In this document: positions 1-9,120 of the stretch, one piece after another | Layout of the letters: every line of letters starts with the position of its first letter | How positions within the stretch are numbered: position 1 is the first letter of the stretch | NCBI RefSeq assembly: GCF_900111565.1 | Contig: NZ_FOIK01000001.1 | Location: 558,001-622,000 of the forward strand | Source of the DNA: Paenibacillus sp. NFR01 | GTDB taxonomy: Bacteria > Bacillota > Bacilli > Paenibacillales > Paenibacillaceae | DNA length: 64,000 bases | Reading direction: 5' to 3' | The notes under the pieces: generated by a model | Told to the model about the DNA's origin: nothing | Databases searched by the model: none | The model's input: the letters and a program-made list of their open reading frames with translations, nothing else | Translations under genes and position numbers: made by a program

Positions 1-92
1 AAGCCATTTAATGGCTGTTTGGGATACCCTTTTGTTTTGCTTTTCCACAATCGTTCCGGCCGTTCCGCTGTTTAAGCGTATAGAGGATTCCT

Positions 93-755
93 TTAGTTCA
101 CAAACCCATATAACACAATATAATTTCCCAGGCGGTATACGGTAAACGGCGCCCATGAGCGGATGAAGATATGGCCATAACTGAATATCAGCGCCGAGAG
201 CAGCACGACCGCTGCCTGCGTCTTGTTCCACCCGATATCCGTCCCCTTGAATACCGTCAGGAGCAAAAATTGGATCACGAATACCCGGAACAGCGGCTCT
301 TCCCCGATGCCGGGGAACAAGCCGTATGCCAGTATATCTTTTACCGCATAACCTATGATCCCTTGCGTAACCCCGCCGGTCAGCGCCGATGTTCCGGACC
401 ACATTCCGATGATCACCCAGCATACCGCAACCAGTAGCGGATAAACGACGAAGAAGACTAGGATATACTTCCGGGCGGAATTCCGGTTGCGGAGATTAAA
501 ACCCAGCTCATGGAGAGACTTGCGGAACAATATTTTACAGCCGAGCAACGCTGCGGCCAGCTGCAATAATTCGTATAAAATAAACCGTGCGAGATCTTCT
601 TCCAGCCTCACGGACGAAATGAACTTAACGAGTGTTGCGGAAGGTCCGCGGAAGTCATAGGACAAGAAATTAACGAGATGCTGCAGGACGTAGAGTATGA
701 ACAGTAAAATAAGCGTCCACATGCTTGTTCTGGCGATCCCCCGGGCGTTTGTCAA
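93..755 (-). CDS. CPBP-family intramembrane metalloprotease homologue (short)
   Basis: A polytopic membrane protein of 220 residues. It shows the CPBP (CAAX protease/Abi) signature EExxxR as GEEPLFR at residues 151-157 and a FxxxH motif, FSYGH, at 191-195. These glutamates and histidines form the catalytic site in the family, which cleaves prenylated proteins in eukaryotes and is linked to self-immunity or regulated proteolysis in bacteria. Hydrophobic segments lie near 13-30, 58-72, 97-118 and 183-195. The start is TTG, chosen because GGAGG lies nine bases upstream. The protein stops about 25 residues after the second motif, so the last helix with the third conserved polar motif seen in full-length members is missing or very short. 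It may be C-terminally truncated. The substrate is unknown. Confidence 0.75.
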   Translation of the reverse strand: MTNARGIARTSMWTLILLFILYVLQHLVNFLSYDFRGPSATLVKFISSVRLEEDLARFILYELLQLAAALLGCKILFRKSLHELGFNLRNRNSARKYILVFFVVYPLLVAVCWVIIGMWSGTSALTGGVTQGIIGYAVKDILAYGLFPGIGEEPLFRVFVIQFLLLTVFKGTDIGWNKTQAAVVLLSALIFSYGHIFIRSWAPFTVYRLGNYIVLYGFVN

Positions 756-1012
756 AGCCGTATTCCTCCATTGCCGCTATCGATTCGTTAGAATTATAAC
801 GATCCATCCAGCATTTACCAAAGACGTTTGTCACTTTTGAGAATAACAAATTTATTTCATCCGAGGTGATCGTCCATAAGGACAATGGATATGAATATTA
901 TCAGGGGATCGTTAATGCCTGTATAACTTTTTAATTAACTTCTAATCTTTTTTTGTTATAGTGGTTGTACTGGCTTGGCGAAAAAAAGAGTAGAGCAAAG
1001 GAAGGGTTGGAG

Positions 1013-1615
1013 ATGGGAGATATCATACACCGCATACTGGACGTCATCACCGGGATGGGGTACTGGGGAATATTGCTGGGGCTGGCCGTGGAAGTCATCC
1101 CGAGCGAAATCGTACTGGCCTATGCCGGTTATCTGGTGTACCAGGGCGACATTAATCTGGTGGAAGCCATCGTGTTCGGATTGATCGGCTGCCTGATTCA
1201 ACAGGTGATCTTGTACGCGGTGGGATTGTACGGCGGAAGAGCTTTCGTCGACCGGTACGGGAAGTATCTGCATATCAAAACGAAACATGTGGATATGACG
1301 GAACGCTGGTTTCAGAAATACGGCGCCGGCGTTGTCTTTACGTCGAGATTCATTCCGGTTGTGCGGCAGGCCATTTCCATTCCGGCGGGCATCGCCAAGA
1401 TGAACATGGGCAAGTTTTTGCTGTTCTCGGGACTGGCTTCGATCCCTTGGGCAATCCTGTTCGTGTCCTTGGGCAAAACCCTCGGCGAGAATTGGGAGAA
1501 CATTAACGAGAAGGCAGCGCCGTATACCCAGCCTATTTTGCTGATCGCATTGGGACTTCTGGTCGCGTATATCCTGGTGAAGGTGCTAACCCGCAAGAAG
1601 AAAGTCCAAGGCTAA
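1013..1615 (+). CDS. DedA-family membrane protein
   Basis: An integral membrane protein of 200 residues in the DedA/SNARE-associated (VTT) family. These proteins act as lipid scramblases or flippases, for example for undecaprenyl phosphate or phosphatidylethanolamine, and support envelope homeostasis. The N-terminal half has a hydrophobic re-entrant stretch with a conserved Glu-Pro-Ser-Glu (VEVIPSE). The second half has the typical FTSRFIPVVRQ...PAG segment with a conserved arginine. The last helix ends in a short basic tail. The ATG at 1013 is preferred over an upstream in-frame TTG at 965 because GGAAGGG lies just before it and the length then matches the family. A strong terminator follows directly. 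The exact lipid substrate cannot be read from the sequence. Confidence 0.88.
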   Translation: MGDIIHRILDVITGMGYWGILLGLAVEVIPSEIVLAYAGYLVYQGDINLVEAIVFGLIGCLIQQVILYAVGLYGGRAFVDRYGKYLHIKTKHVDMTERWFQKYGAGVVFTSRFIPVVRQAISIPAGIAKMNMGKFLLFSGLASIPWAILFVSLGKTLGENWENINEKAAPYTQPILLIALGLLVAYILVKVLTRKKKVQG

Positions 1616-3113
1616 AGGATAAAGAGCAATCGGGGGATGCTGCCCGGGTTGCTCTTTTTTTGCTATTTATCCGAAAAGGATACACGCTGCCGTAAGGGCC
1701 TTTGAATGCCGGTGTGCCGAACGTTTTATTCCACTCCGTGATCAGCTTGCCAGAAGCTTCACTGCCGATGATCACGTAGTCGGGTTTGTCGTCGTTCACG
1801 ATTTCGGGAAGATATTCGGAAAAACCGTACATCGAGCGTTCAAACGCGTTCCAGCCCAGCGTTCCAACGGATGCTTTGGTGATAAAAGGGTCCTGCCGGC
1901 CGTCGCACAAAATGTCTGCGCCGCGGAACATGACATATCCCGAGGAGCCGTACCGGGCAAGCACCTTGGGCCGAGTCCCTGCCGGCGTGTGCTGCATGAT
2001 GTAGTCCATCTCCTTGACCGGATAGTCTCGGGTGCTGATCTCGGGCGGAACGGCAAAGATATAGGCGGTATTCAGAAGCAGACCTGCTGCGAGCAGCCAG
2101 CGCAGTGCAGATTGAGACAGGGACAGAAAGTGCAGCCGGGCCGTTTTTAGCGGAATCGCTTCAAATAAAGCCGCAGCGAAGTAGGGGATGAACAGCCACA
2201 TAAACAGGTTCTGCTTATAATTGGACACCCCGAGATATAAAATGCCGAGCATGAAGAAAAAGCGAAAGGGCTTACGCTGCAGCGCATAAGGCAGCGTACA
2301 CGCAAAAAAGAGCAGCAGCAGCATCATCGGCAGGTTCTCCAGCGAATTGAAGCGCAGCGGCTTCCATTCGTTGATGAGCAGGTTGTAGTCGTTTTTCGTG
2401 ACAGTCAGAATATACAGCAGCGCTTTCCAGCCGCCGGGGTTCAGCAGGCCGATCAGCCAGACCGATGCGAAGACGGCTACTTTTCGCAGGTCCAGCAATT
2501 TGGCGATCCAGGACTCGAGCAGCGCCATTCCCGTAAATACCGCGATGACGAGCCACACGCCTGCATGGAAATTGGCGATGGCCAGGGACAGCGCAATCAT
2601 TCCGGCAGCATATTTCAGTCGGGCGGAATGCTGATACTCCCGAAGGCAGACGAAGAACCAGACGATCATCCAGGAAGAAATCATCTGCGGACGGCCTTTG
2701 AAGTAGCTGTAATAAATCCAGGCGGAAATGAGCAGGGCAAACGGAAGCAGCAGCAAATGCTCTTCTTCAAATCCCAGCTCCTTCCGTGATACTTTGCCGA
2801 GACGCAGCAAGCCGAGAATCAGGAAGAAAAGGCAAACCGCGGTAAGCAGGTATATTCCCGGCCAGCCGAACGCCGCATACAGCGGCGCTACGATAAGCTG
2901 GAACCCGAATTCATGGGGGACATAAGGCAGCTTATCGCCGTAAAAGGTGTGAATCGCATAATGCAGGATCTGCCCATGCTCAAGCATGTACCGGCCGACC
3001 TCGATATGCCAGAAGGTATCCGGATCATTATATGAATATTTAGGAATCATCAGGAGCAGGATCGCAATGATGATCAGGCCGTACAGCCACTTGGATCGGA
3101 TGAAAGTTGTCAT
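1533..3113 (-). CDS. Polytopic membrane protein, GT-C glycosyltransferase-like
   Basis: A 526-residue membrane protein with about ten hydrophobic helices. The first helix is followed by an extracytoplasmic loop with NDPDTFWHIEVGRYML, the acidic/tryptophan loop pattern of GT-C-fold (PMT/ArnT-like) sugar transferases. A soluble C-terminal domain (about residues 370-490) follows the helices, as in that fold. GGGGAG upstream supports the ATG. The product is therefore probably a lipid-linked sugar transferase, but the substrate is unknown and the family assignment rests on topology and one loop. The 3' end is odd: the frame continues through the DedA terminator and 83 bases into the DedA gene, adding about 40 low-quality residues. 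A one-base shift in the TTTT run near 1675 would give a TAG at 1663-1665, so the annotated tail may come from a small indel. Confidence 0.6.
   Translation of the reverse strand: MTTFIRSKWLYGLIIIAILLLMIPKYSYNDPDTFWHIEVGRYMLEHGQILHYAIHTFYGDKLPYVPHEFGFQLIVAPLYAAFGWPGIYLLTAVCLFFLILGLLRLGKVSRKELGFEEEHLLLLPFALLISAWIYYSYFKGRPQMISSWMIVWFFVCLREYQHSARLKYAAGMIALSLAIANFHAGVWLVIAVFTGMALLESWIAKLLDLRKVAVFASVWLIGLLNPGGWKALLYILTVTKNDYNLLINEWKPLRFNSLENLPMMLLLLFFACTLPYALQRKPFRFFFMLGILYLGVSNYKQNLFMWLFIPYFAAALFEAIPLKTARLHFLSLSQSALRWLLAAGLLLNTAYIFAVPPEISTRDYPVKEMDYIMQHTPAGTRPKVLARYGSSGYVMFRGADILCDGRQDPFITKASVGTLGWNAFERSMYGFSEYLPEIVNDDKPDYVIIGSEASGKLITEWNKTFGTPAFKGPYGSVYPFRINSKKRATRAASPDCSLSFSLGLSSCGLAPSPGYTRPEVPMRSAK
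1621..1661 (+). terminator. Rho-independent terminator of the DedA gene
   Basis: The arms AAAGAGCAA and TTGCTCTTT enclose an inner CGGG/CCCG pairing and run into a T tract. It lies inside the 3' end of the convergent membrane-protein gene, which is unusual. Confidence 0.85.
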
Positions 3114-3337
3114 GGATGAGCTCCCCGCTTTTATAGATATCCGGATTTAATAAATGCTTAAGAATTGATTCACGGCCAGTTTATACTTCTTTCTTACAAT
3201 GAAATTACTATACAAGCGCAGTGACAGAAGGCCTGAATCTATTGCATACTATTTATAATTTCCTGCTTTTTCCCGCGTTAATCTCAATTTATGCTGAACC
3301 GCTTCGGATGAATGAATAAGGCTGGTGATCCAACAGG

Positions 3338-4804
3338 ATGTCGATAAGGCTGAAATTTTTGCTGACCTACGCGGCGATGCTGGTCGTCCCGCTGATTTTG
3401 CTGGTGATTACGGCTTTGCTGCTGAGCGTGGTTTATCATGGCGACATACAAAGCCTGAAAAGCGTGTACGAAAATAAATTCGAGGGTTTGGAAGAACGGG
3501 ACACCCGCAACCTGATCAAGCATACCTTTGGTCAAAGCGCGGACTTTCTTACCGATACCCATTTTCTGAACGATTTGTCCAAGGAACTGCTGGAGAAGAA
3601 CACGTACCTCTATATCCGCTCCGCAGGCAAAGAACTGTATGTATCGGACGGATTGACCGCCAAGCAAAGTTTGGCCGAAATGCTGCCGGCTTTCAATAAG
3701 CAAGGAAAGTATTCCGAACCGTTCCGTCTGAAATACGATAACGACCAGTATTTTATTGCCCAATACGATTTGTTATCCAATACGGGAGAACCTGTAAGCC
3801 TGTTCCTGATCAATAAAATGGACCCGCTGGTCCACTTTATCCGGACTTTTTTTCCGATTCTGCTGCTGTCCACGCTGGTCGTTCTGCTGCTGACGCATAC
3901 TTTGCTGACCCGGTACATGTCCCGGAAAATCATCCGTCCCTTGCTTGAATTGCGCAGGGCCGCCAAACAGGTAACCCAAGGGAATCTGGATTTTCAACTG
4001 AACATTTCCGGCAAGGATGAACTCGGGCAGCTGGGGATGGCTTTTGAAGAAATGCGCCTCCGGCTGCAGAACTCCATCGCCCTCCAGCAGCAGTATGAAA
4101 CCAACCGCAAGGAACTCATCACCAACATTTCGCATGATTTAAAAACGCCGATTACGGCCATTAAAGGCTACGTAGACGGGATCCTGGAAGGCGTTGCCGA
4201 TTCCCCGGAGAAATATGAGAAATATATGCGGACGATTGCTGCAAAGGCCGGCGACATGGATCATCTGATCGATGAATTGTTTTTGTATTCCAAGCTGGAT
4301 ATGCAGAAGCTGCCGTTTACCTTTGAATCGGTAGCGATCTTGCCGTATCTTGAGGACTGGGCGGAAGAATTATCGGTGGAGCTGGAAAAGCAGGGCGTGG
4401 AACTGACTGTTGCAATGAACGGAGGCGATGGGGTTCGCGTGGCCGTGGACCGGGATTCGTTCAAACGCGTGCTCGGCAATATTATCCAGAACAGCCTGAA
4501 ATATATGGATAAGCCGGAGAAGCAAATCACGGTGCAGACCTGGGTGAACAACCGGTTTTTTACGCTGGCCATCGGCGATAACGGGCCGGGCATTCCGCCG
4601 GAAGCGGCACCCCATATCTTCGAGCGGTTCTACCGTGCAGAGCAGTCCAGAAACACGAATACCGGCGGTAGCGGGCTGGGGCTGGCGATTGCCAAACAGA
4701 TTATCATAGAACATCAGGGCGAGATTCATGCGGAGAGCCGGCAGGGGATGGGTACCGTGATCCGCATTGTTTTGCCAATGGAAGAAGGGAGCATGGAAGA
4801 ATGA
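3338..4804 (+). CDS. HAMP-domain sensor histidine kinase
   Basis: A membrane histidine kinase of 488 residues. An N-terminal helix (about 7-30), an extracytoplasmic sensor region (about 31-165) and a second helix (about 168-190) precede a HAMP linker. The HisKA domain carries NISHDLKTPITAIKGY with the phosphoacceptor His266. The ATPase domain shows the N box NIIQNSLKYM, DNGPGIP (G1), FERFYRAE (F) and GGSGLGLAIAK (G2). All catalytic boxes are intact. The stop overlaps the start of the response-regulator gene as ATGA, so the two are translationally coupled; kinase before regulator is the less common order. The sensed signal cannot be inferred from the extracellular region. Confidence 0.92.
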   Translation: MSIRLKFLLTYAAMLVVPLILLVITALLLSVVYHGDIQSLKSVYENKFEGLEERDTRNLIKHTFGQSADFLTDTHFLNDLSKELLEKNTYLYIRSAGKELYVSDGLTAKQSLAEMLPAFNKQGKYSEPFRLKYDNDQYFIAQYDLLSNTGEPVSLFLINKMDPLVHFIRTFFPILLLSTLVVLLLTHTLLTRYMSRKIIRPLLELRRAAKQVTQGNLDFQLNISGKDELGQLGMAFEEMRLRLQNSIALQQQYETNRKELITNISHDLKTPITAIKGYVDGILEGVADSPEKYEKYMRTIAAKAGDMDHLIDELFLYSKLDMQKLPFTFESVAILPYLEDWAEELSVELEKQGVELTVAMNGGDGVRVAVDRDSFKRVLGNIIQNSLKYMDKPEKQITVQTWVNNRFFTLAIGDNGPGIPPEAAPHIFERFYRAEQSRNTNTGGSGLGLAIAKQIIIEHQGEIHAESRQGMGTVIRIVLPMEEGSMEE

Positions 4805-5490
4805 AACGGACCGTGCTGATTGTCGAAGATGAACTATCCATTGCGGAGCTACAGCGTGATTATCTGGAGATGGACGGATTTCAGACCGAAATCGCGGAGA
4901 ACGGGGAGCTTGGCCTGGAGCTGGCGCTCAGCGGCCGGTTCGATTTAATCGTGCTGGATGTGATGCTGCCCAAATTGAGCGGGTTCGACCTTTGTAAAAT
5001 CGTCCGCAAAGAGCTGGACATTCCGATTCTGATGGTCACCGCAAGAAAAGAGGATATTGATCTGGTACGCGGACTGGGACTGGGGGCAGACGATTATATA
5101 ACCAAGCCGTTCAAACCCGCGGAGCTGGTGGCCCGCATAAAGGCCCATATCTCGCGGTATGACCGGCTGAAGGGCCGGGGCAACAACACGAATGAGCTGG
5201 AAGTCAGAGATTTAAGGCTGAATATGGATTCCCGCCGGGCGTATGTCCGGGATTCCGAAGTGGTATTGACGACCAAGGAATTCGACCTGCTTTACTTTCT
5301 GGCCCAGCACCCGAATCATGTATTCAGCAAGGATCTGCTATTCGAACGGGTGTGGGGAATCGATTCGCTGGGCGACGCCCAGACGGTCACCGTGCATATC
5401 CGCAAGCTCCGGGAGAAGATCGAAGAGAATTCGGCCAATCCGGTATATATCGAAACCGTATGGGGGTCAGGGTATCGTTTCCGGGCCTGA
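4801..5490 (+). CDS. OmpR/PhoB-family response regulator
   Basis: A two-domain DNA-binding response regulator of 229 residues. The receiver domain has the acidic pocket VEDE (9-11), the phosphoacceptor Asp53 in LDVMLPKLSG, the conserved Thr in MVTA and Lys in TKPF. The C-terminal winged helix (about 130-229) includes the recognition region QTVTVHIRKLREKI and ends in the usual GSGYRF. It is read with the overlapping kinase gene upstream, which is its cognate partner. The target genes are unknown; no clear regulon member is adjacent. Confidence 0.93.
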   Translation: MKRTVLIVEDELSIAELQRDYLEMDGFQTEIAENGELGLELALSGRFDLIVLDVMLPKLSGFDLCKIVRKELDIPILMVTARKEDIDLVRGLGLGADDYITKPFKPAELVARIKAHISRYDRLKGRGNNTNELEVRDLRLNMDSRRAYVRDSEVVLTTKEFDLLYFLAQHPNHVFSKDLLFERVWGIDSLGDAQTVTVHIRKLREKIEENSANPVYIETVWGSGYRFRA

Positions 5491-5582
5491 ACCGCAGCGA
5501 TTAACTTATGAGCCTTTTAGCTGGTGTATTTCTCCAAGTTAATTTAGTATGATAAAGCCATCTCGTACAGGGAGGGATTCTC

Positions 5583-6116
5583 TTGATCGAATGGGCTACT
5601 TATGTTCTGGAGGATATGAACAAACAATTGGAACGCATCGAGCGGAGCCTGAATTTGCTGAGCGATGAACAGATCTGGAGCAAGCCGAAGGATTCCATGA
5701 ACAGCGTCGGCAATCTTTGCCTGCATTTGGCCGGCAACGAGTATCAGAACCTCGTAAGCGCCATCGGCGGCAAGCCGTTCATCCGGGAGCGGACCCGCGA
5801 ATTTACGGCGGACGGGGGACTTACCCGGCAAGAGCTGATCGATCTGCTGCGCAACACCCGTTCCCGGTCTACGGAGGTTCTAACAGCTTTAACTAATGAG
5901 GATTTGACCCGGGAAGTCGTCATCCGTTTTGGCCATGAGGACTGGAACCGGATGCACCGCAGCGCTGTATCCGCAGAGGAGGCACAGGATATAAGAGTGG
6001 TCAGCCGCCTGCTCATCCAGGTCTCGACGCATTACGGCTATCATGCAGGGCAGATCGTCGTATTGGCTAAACTGCTGCAGGATACGGATGAGCATATTTC
6101 AGGTCAGTATCATTAA
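5583..6116 (+). CDS. DinB-superfamily protein (DUF1572-like)
   Basis: A 177-residue helical protein of the DinB/YfiT-like metalloenzyme superfamily. The conserved histidines expected to hold a divalent metal are visible in NLCLHLAGNE near residue 47 and in THYGYHAGQ near the C-terminus (two histidines). Members of this superfamily are often thiol S-transferases (for example bacillithiol-dependent), but no substrate can be assigned here. The start is TTG at 5583, supported by GGGAGG six bases upstream. A GNAT gene begins 20 bases downstream, so the two may be cotranscribed up to the terminator at 6653. Confidence 0.75.
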   Translation: MIEWATYVLEDMNKQLERIERSLNLLSDEQIWSKPKDSMNSVGNLCLHLAGNEYQNLVSAIGGKPFIRERTREFTADGGLTRQELIDLLRNTRSRSTEVLTALTNEDLTREVVIRFGHEDWNRMHRSAVSAEEAQDIRVVSRLLIQVSTHYGYHAGQIVVLAKLLQDTDEHISGQYH

Positions 6117-6136
6117 AGAACGAAAGGCGGACGGCT

Positions 6137-6646
6137 GTGATCAGACTTGAACCTTTTGAACGCGCGGACTTCAAACTCCTTATCGGCTGGATCGATTCAC
6201 CGGAATTCATGGTGCAGTGGAGCGGGAAGACGTTTCATTTTCCATTAACCGAGGAACAGCTGGAGCATTATAACGAGAGCAATAACCACAACTATAAGGT
6301 CATTCTTGAGGAGAGCAATGAGGTAATCGGCCATATCAGCTTGTCGGTGGATGAAGAGAATCATTCCGGAAGAATCGGCAAGGTCATTATCGGGGCTAAG
6401 GACCGGCATGGACAAGGCATTGGCCAAATGATGATCCGTAAAGTCGTGGCGATTGCATTTGAACGATTGAACCTGCACAGAGTCAGTTTAGGCGTATTCG
6501 ATTTTAATCATGCCGCCATGGCTTGTTACGAGAAGGCAGGCTTCATCAAGGAAGGGATGCTCCGCGAGTCGCGTAAAGTCGGCGAGGAATATTGGAATCT
6601 GTGGGAAATGAGCATTTTGCAGAAAGAATGGATACCAGCGGACTAG
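6137..6646 (+). CDS. GNAT-family N-acetyltransferase (RimJ/RimL-like)
   Basis: A 169-residue GNAT acetyltransferase. The acetyl-CoA pyrophosphate-binding loop is visible as DRHGQGIGQMM (a Q/RxxGxG/A-type motif), followed by the usual NxHR...VFDFNHAAMACYEKAGF segment. The overall layout resembles the RimJ/RimL type that acetylates protein N-termini or small amines. The start is GTG, preceded by AAAGGCGG. It lies 20 bases after the DinB-like gene and is followed by a strong terminator. The acceptor substrate is unknown. Confidence 0.85.
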   Translation: MIRLEPFERADFKLLIGWIDSPEFMVQWSGKTFHFPLTEEQLEHYNESNNHNYKVILEESNEVIGHISLSVDEENHSGRIGKVIIGAKDRHGQGIGQMMIRKVVAIAFERLNLHRVSLGVFDFNHAAMACYEKAGFIKEGMLRESRKVGEEYWNLWEMSILQKEWIPAD

Positions 6647-6652
6647 ATTCCG

Positions 6653-6698
6653 GAAGCTGTCCCAAAGGCCTTAAATGGTCCTTGGGGCAGCTTTTTTG
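6653..6698 (+). terminator. Rho-independent terminator
   Basis: The arms AAGCTGtCCCAAAGG and CCTTGGGGCAGCTT, closed by a short AT-rich loop, run into TTTTTT. It ends the DinB/GNAT unit. Confidence 0.85.
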
Positions 6699-7062
6699 TT
6701 GAGGAAAAAGAACCATAACGTGAGCATAACCCCGCCGGCTGTGCTTGTAGAAGATTTTGCCCCCTGATCATGGAATTTTCCCCCTATCCAATCCCATCCA
6801 TTTCCGTGACAATAGAATTGTCTCCGATTATCCAAAAGTTAACATTTGACCCATGCTTATTCCATTTGCTGCGCTTATTTTCTGCTGCCTTCTGCCGCTC
6901 TCATATCCTACCAAATCACCTGCTAGAATTTGGAGTTAAAACCGCCCATAGATTGTGCCGATAGTGAAGGCAAGCGTATGGCGCAAGGAGGTGACCGGGA
7001 AATCCCGTTTCTGCGGAGGTTGGATTGCGATGCAAGAAACCATTGAAGGAGGCGCAAAGGAA
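6699..7062 (+). promoter_or_regulatory. Chitinase upstream region
   Basis: A 364-base gap with no convincing gene. An extended -10-like TGCTAGAAT lies at 6921-6929, about 130 bases before the chitinase start, but no good -35 pairs with it. A clear ribosome site (GAAGGAGGCGCAAAGG) precedes the ATG at 7063. Transcription probably starts in this region, but the promoter call is weak. Confidence 0.3.
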
Positions 7063-8751
7063 ATGAGATTTTTCAACGGCAAAAAACGCAGAATGGTCTC
7101 TGTCGGAATGATCGTAGCGCTAATTTTTTCGCTTTTTCCTGTCTTTGGGACAAACCTAAAATCCGTTCAGGCGGCAACGAATTACAAGCTGGTCGGCTAC
7201 TATGCATCCTGGGCTGCCTATGGCAGAGCGTATAATGTGTCGGATATCGATCCAACCAAGCTGAACGTCATCAATTATGCGTTTGCGGACATTTGTTGGA
7301 ACGGCATCCACGGCAATCCGGATCCTACGGGACCGAATCCCGTCACCTGGACCTGCCAGAACGAGCAAAGCCAGACGATTAACGTGCCGAACGGCACCAT
7401 TGTTCTTGGCGATCCCTGGATCGATGCCGGAAAAAGCTTCGGCGACGACAAATGGGACGATCCAATCAAAGGCAATTTGAAGCAGCTGTGGAAGCTGAAA
7501 GACCGTAATCCGAACTTGAAAACGGTGATTTCGGTCGGCGGCTGGACGTGGTCGAACCGGTTCTCGGATGTGGCCGCAACCGCAACGACGCGCGAGGTTT
7601 TTGCAAACTCCGCCGTTGATTTTATCCGCAAATACAAGATGGACGGCGTCGATCTTGACTGGGAATATCCGGTGAGCGGCGGCCTGGCCGGAAACAGCTA
7701 CCGCGCCGAAGACAAGCAGAACTATGTTCTGCTGCTGCAAAAAATCCGTGAGAAACTGAACGCGGCAGGTACCGCCGACGGCAAAACCTATCTGCTGACC
7801 ATCGCCTCCGGTGCAAGCCCGGCGTATGTCCAGAATAACAATCTGGCCGGCATTGCCTCCGTCGTCGACTGGATCAACATCATGACCTATGACTTTAACG
7901 GAAGCTGGAATACGACGACCGGGCATAACGCCCCGCTTTATTACGATCCTGCGGCGGCCAGCTCGGGCCTGACTGATCCGGCCAATTACAATATCGACAA
8001 AGCAGTCACCAACTATTTGCAAAATGGCGTACCTGCCAGCAAGCTTGTGCTCGGCATGCCGTTCTACGGCCGTGGCTGGGGCGGGGCTCCAAGCACGGGC
8101 AACGGGCAATACCAGGTATCGTCCGGCATTTCAAACACGGGAACCTGGGAGAAGGGCAACTATGATTTCTCTGACCTGGAGGCCAACTATATCAACAAGA
8201 ACGGCTATACCCGTTACTGGAACAATACCTCCAAGGTTCCGTTCCTGTACAATCCGTCCACGCAAACATTCATAAGTTACGACGACGTGGAGTCGTTCGG
8301 CTACAAAACGGCTTATATCAAGAGCAAAGGCCTTGCCGGCGCCATGTTCTGGGAAACGAGCGGGGACCGCAACAAAACGCTGACCAATAAGCTATATACG
8401 GATCTCGGCAGCGGCATCGTGCCCACGCCAACACCGACTGCCAGCCCGACGGCTACGCCAACGCCAACGCCGACGCCAACTGTAAAACCTTCGGCTACGC
8501 CAACCGTTACGCCTACACCGACGCCAACGGTTAAGCCTTCGGCGACGCCAACCCCGACCCCGACGCCTTCAGTGACGCCGACCCCAACGCCAACCGCAAC
8601 TTCGGGTGCTAATGCCTGGGTGGCGGGAAAAGCCTATAAAGTCGGCGATATCGTGACTTATGGCGGTAAAACCTACTCCTGCCTGCAAGCCCATACCTCC
8701 TTGCAGGGCTGGGAGCCGGTAAACACGCCTGCGCTTTGGAAGCTGCTTTGA
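7063..8751 (+). CDS. Secreted GH18 chitinase with C-terminal chitin-binding module
   Basis: A secreted modular endo-acting chitinase of 562 residues. A basic, hydrophobic signal peptide ends at VQA|A (about residue 35). The GH18 barrel begins with [13 protein letters not shown] and contains the SVGGW strand and the catalytic signature DGVDLDWE with the general acid Glu201; MTYDF follows further on. Residues about 453-515 are a Pro-Thr-rich linker made of TPTPT-type repeats. A compact carbohydrate-binding module of the CBM5/12 type ([12 protein letters not shown]...LWKLL) closes the protein. GH18 enzymes cleave beta-1,4 GlcNAc bonds with substrate-assisted catalysis. An in-frame extension upstream to 6955 is possible, but the ATG at 7063 has the GGAGG and puts the signal peptide at the N-terminus. 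It is monocistronic. Confidence 0.93.
   Translation: MRFFNGKKRRMVSVGMIVALIFSLFPVFGTNLKSVQAATNYKLVGYYASWAAYGRAYNVSDIDPTKLNVINYAFADICWNGIHGNPDPTGPNPVTWTCQNEQSQTINVPNGTIVLGDPWIDAGKSFGDDKWDDPIKGNLKQLWKLKDRNPNLKTVISVGGWTWSNRFSDVAATATTREVFANSAVDFIRKYKMDGVDLDWEYPVSGGLAGNSYRAEDKQNYVLLLQKIREKLNAAGTADGKTYLLTIASGASPAYVQNNNLAGIASVVDWINIMTYDFNGSWNTTTGHNAPLYYDPAAASSGLTDPANYNIDKAVTNYLQNGVPASKLVLGMPFYGRGWGGAPSTGNGQYQVSSGISNTGTWEKGNYDFSDLEANYINKNGYTRYWNNTSKVPFLYNPSTQTFISYDDVESFGYKTAYIKSKGLAGAMFWETSGDRNKTLTNKLYTDLGSGIVPTPTPTASPTATPTPTPTPTVKPSATPTVTPTPTPTVKPSATPTPTPTPSVTPTPTPTATSGANAWVAGKAYKVGDIVTYGGKTYSCLQAHTSLQGWEPVNTPALWKLL
8419..8604 (+). repeat. Pro-Thr linker-coding repeats
   Basis: An in-frame array of ACGCCAACN-type codons and short blocks ([12 protein letters not shown]) encodes the linker between the GH18 domain and the binding module. 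Such tracts are prone to length variation between strains. Confidence 0.85.
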
Positions 8752-8785
8752 CCGATAACGCGATATAAAGTGCAGCACAAATAGC

Positions 8786-8826
8786 AGAGCAGCGTTCTTC
8801 TTTACGGAAGAATGCTGCTCGTTTTA
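8786..8826 (+). terminator. Rho-independent terminator of the chitinase gene
   Basis: GAGCAGCGTTCTTC pairs with GAAGAATGCTGCTC around a TTTACG loop, followed by GTTTTAT. Confidence 0.8.
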
Positions 8827-8910
8827 TGTTGGATGCCGAGTGCGATTAAGAAACTACCGCCGGGTGGTCCTGAAGTCCCTAATACACCGCTTTGCCCTTG
8901 CTTCCCGCCG

Positions 8911-9110
8911 ACGGACCTGGGCGCCGTTATTGGAGTAGATGTCAGCAGGTACGGAGGGCTAAGGCTTCGCGTAACTTCCTAACGGACCTGAGCGACGCTA
9001 TTACACTGATAATCGCATTTGAAAGCGCATTCGCATGTGAATAACGGCTTTCAGGTCCGTTAGATTGCATATTTTCTGATATTGCGGCGAATAGCGGCTC
9101 TGGTGTCCGT
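8911..9110. repeat. Four ACGGAC...TATT repeat units, two in each orientation
   Basis: Four related 21-base units occur in 200 bases. Units at 8911-8931 and 8982-9002 read ACGGACCTG...GyTATT on the plus strand. Units at 9040-9060 and 9090-9110 are the same sequence on the minus strand. Units 2 and 3 face each other and could pair as a long stem with a loop of about 37 bases. The region is non-coding and lies between the chitinase terminator and the AraC gene. It looks like a dispersed intergenic repeat family; no other copy was noticed in the window. Confidence 0.7.
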
Positions 9111-9120
9111 TAGGTCGCTG

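Noticed and set aside
670-885. A 71-codon frame overlapping the CPBP gene start
   Set aside because: Overlaps a better-supported gene and shows no motif.
6770-6964. A 64-codon frame upstream of the chitinase
   Set aside because: No ribosome site and it lies in the likely promoter region.
8911-9110. The ACGGAC repeats as a CRISPR array
   Set aside because: Units alternate in strand, spacing is uneven (71, 58 and 50 bases) and there are no cas genes.
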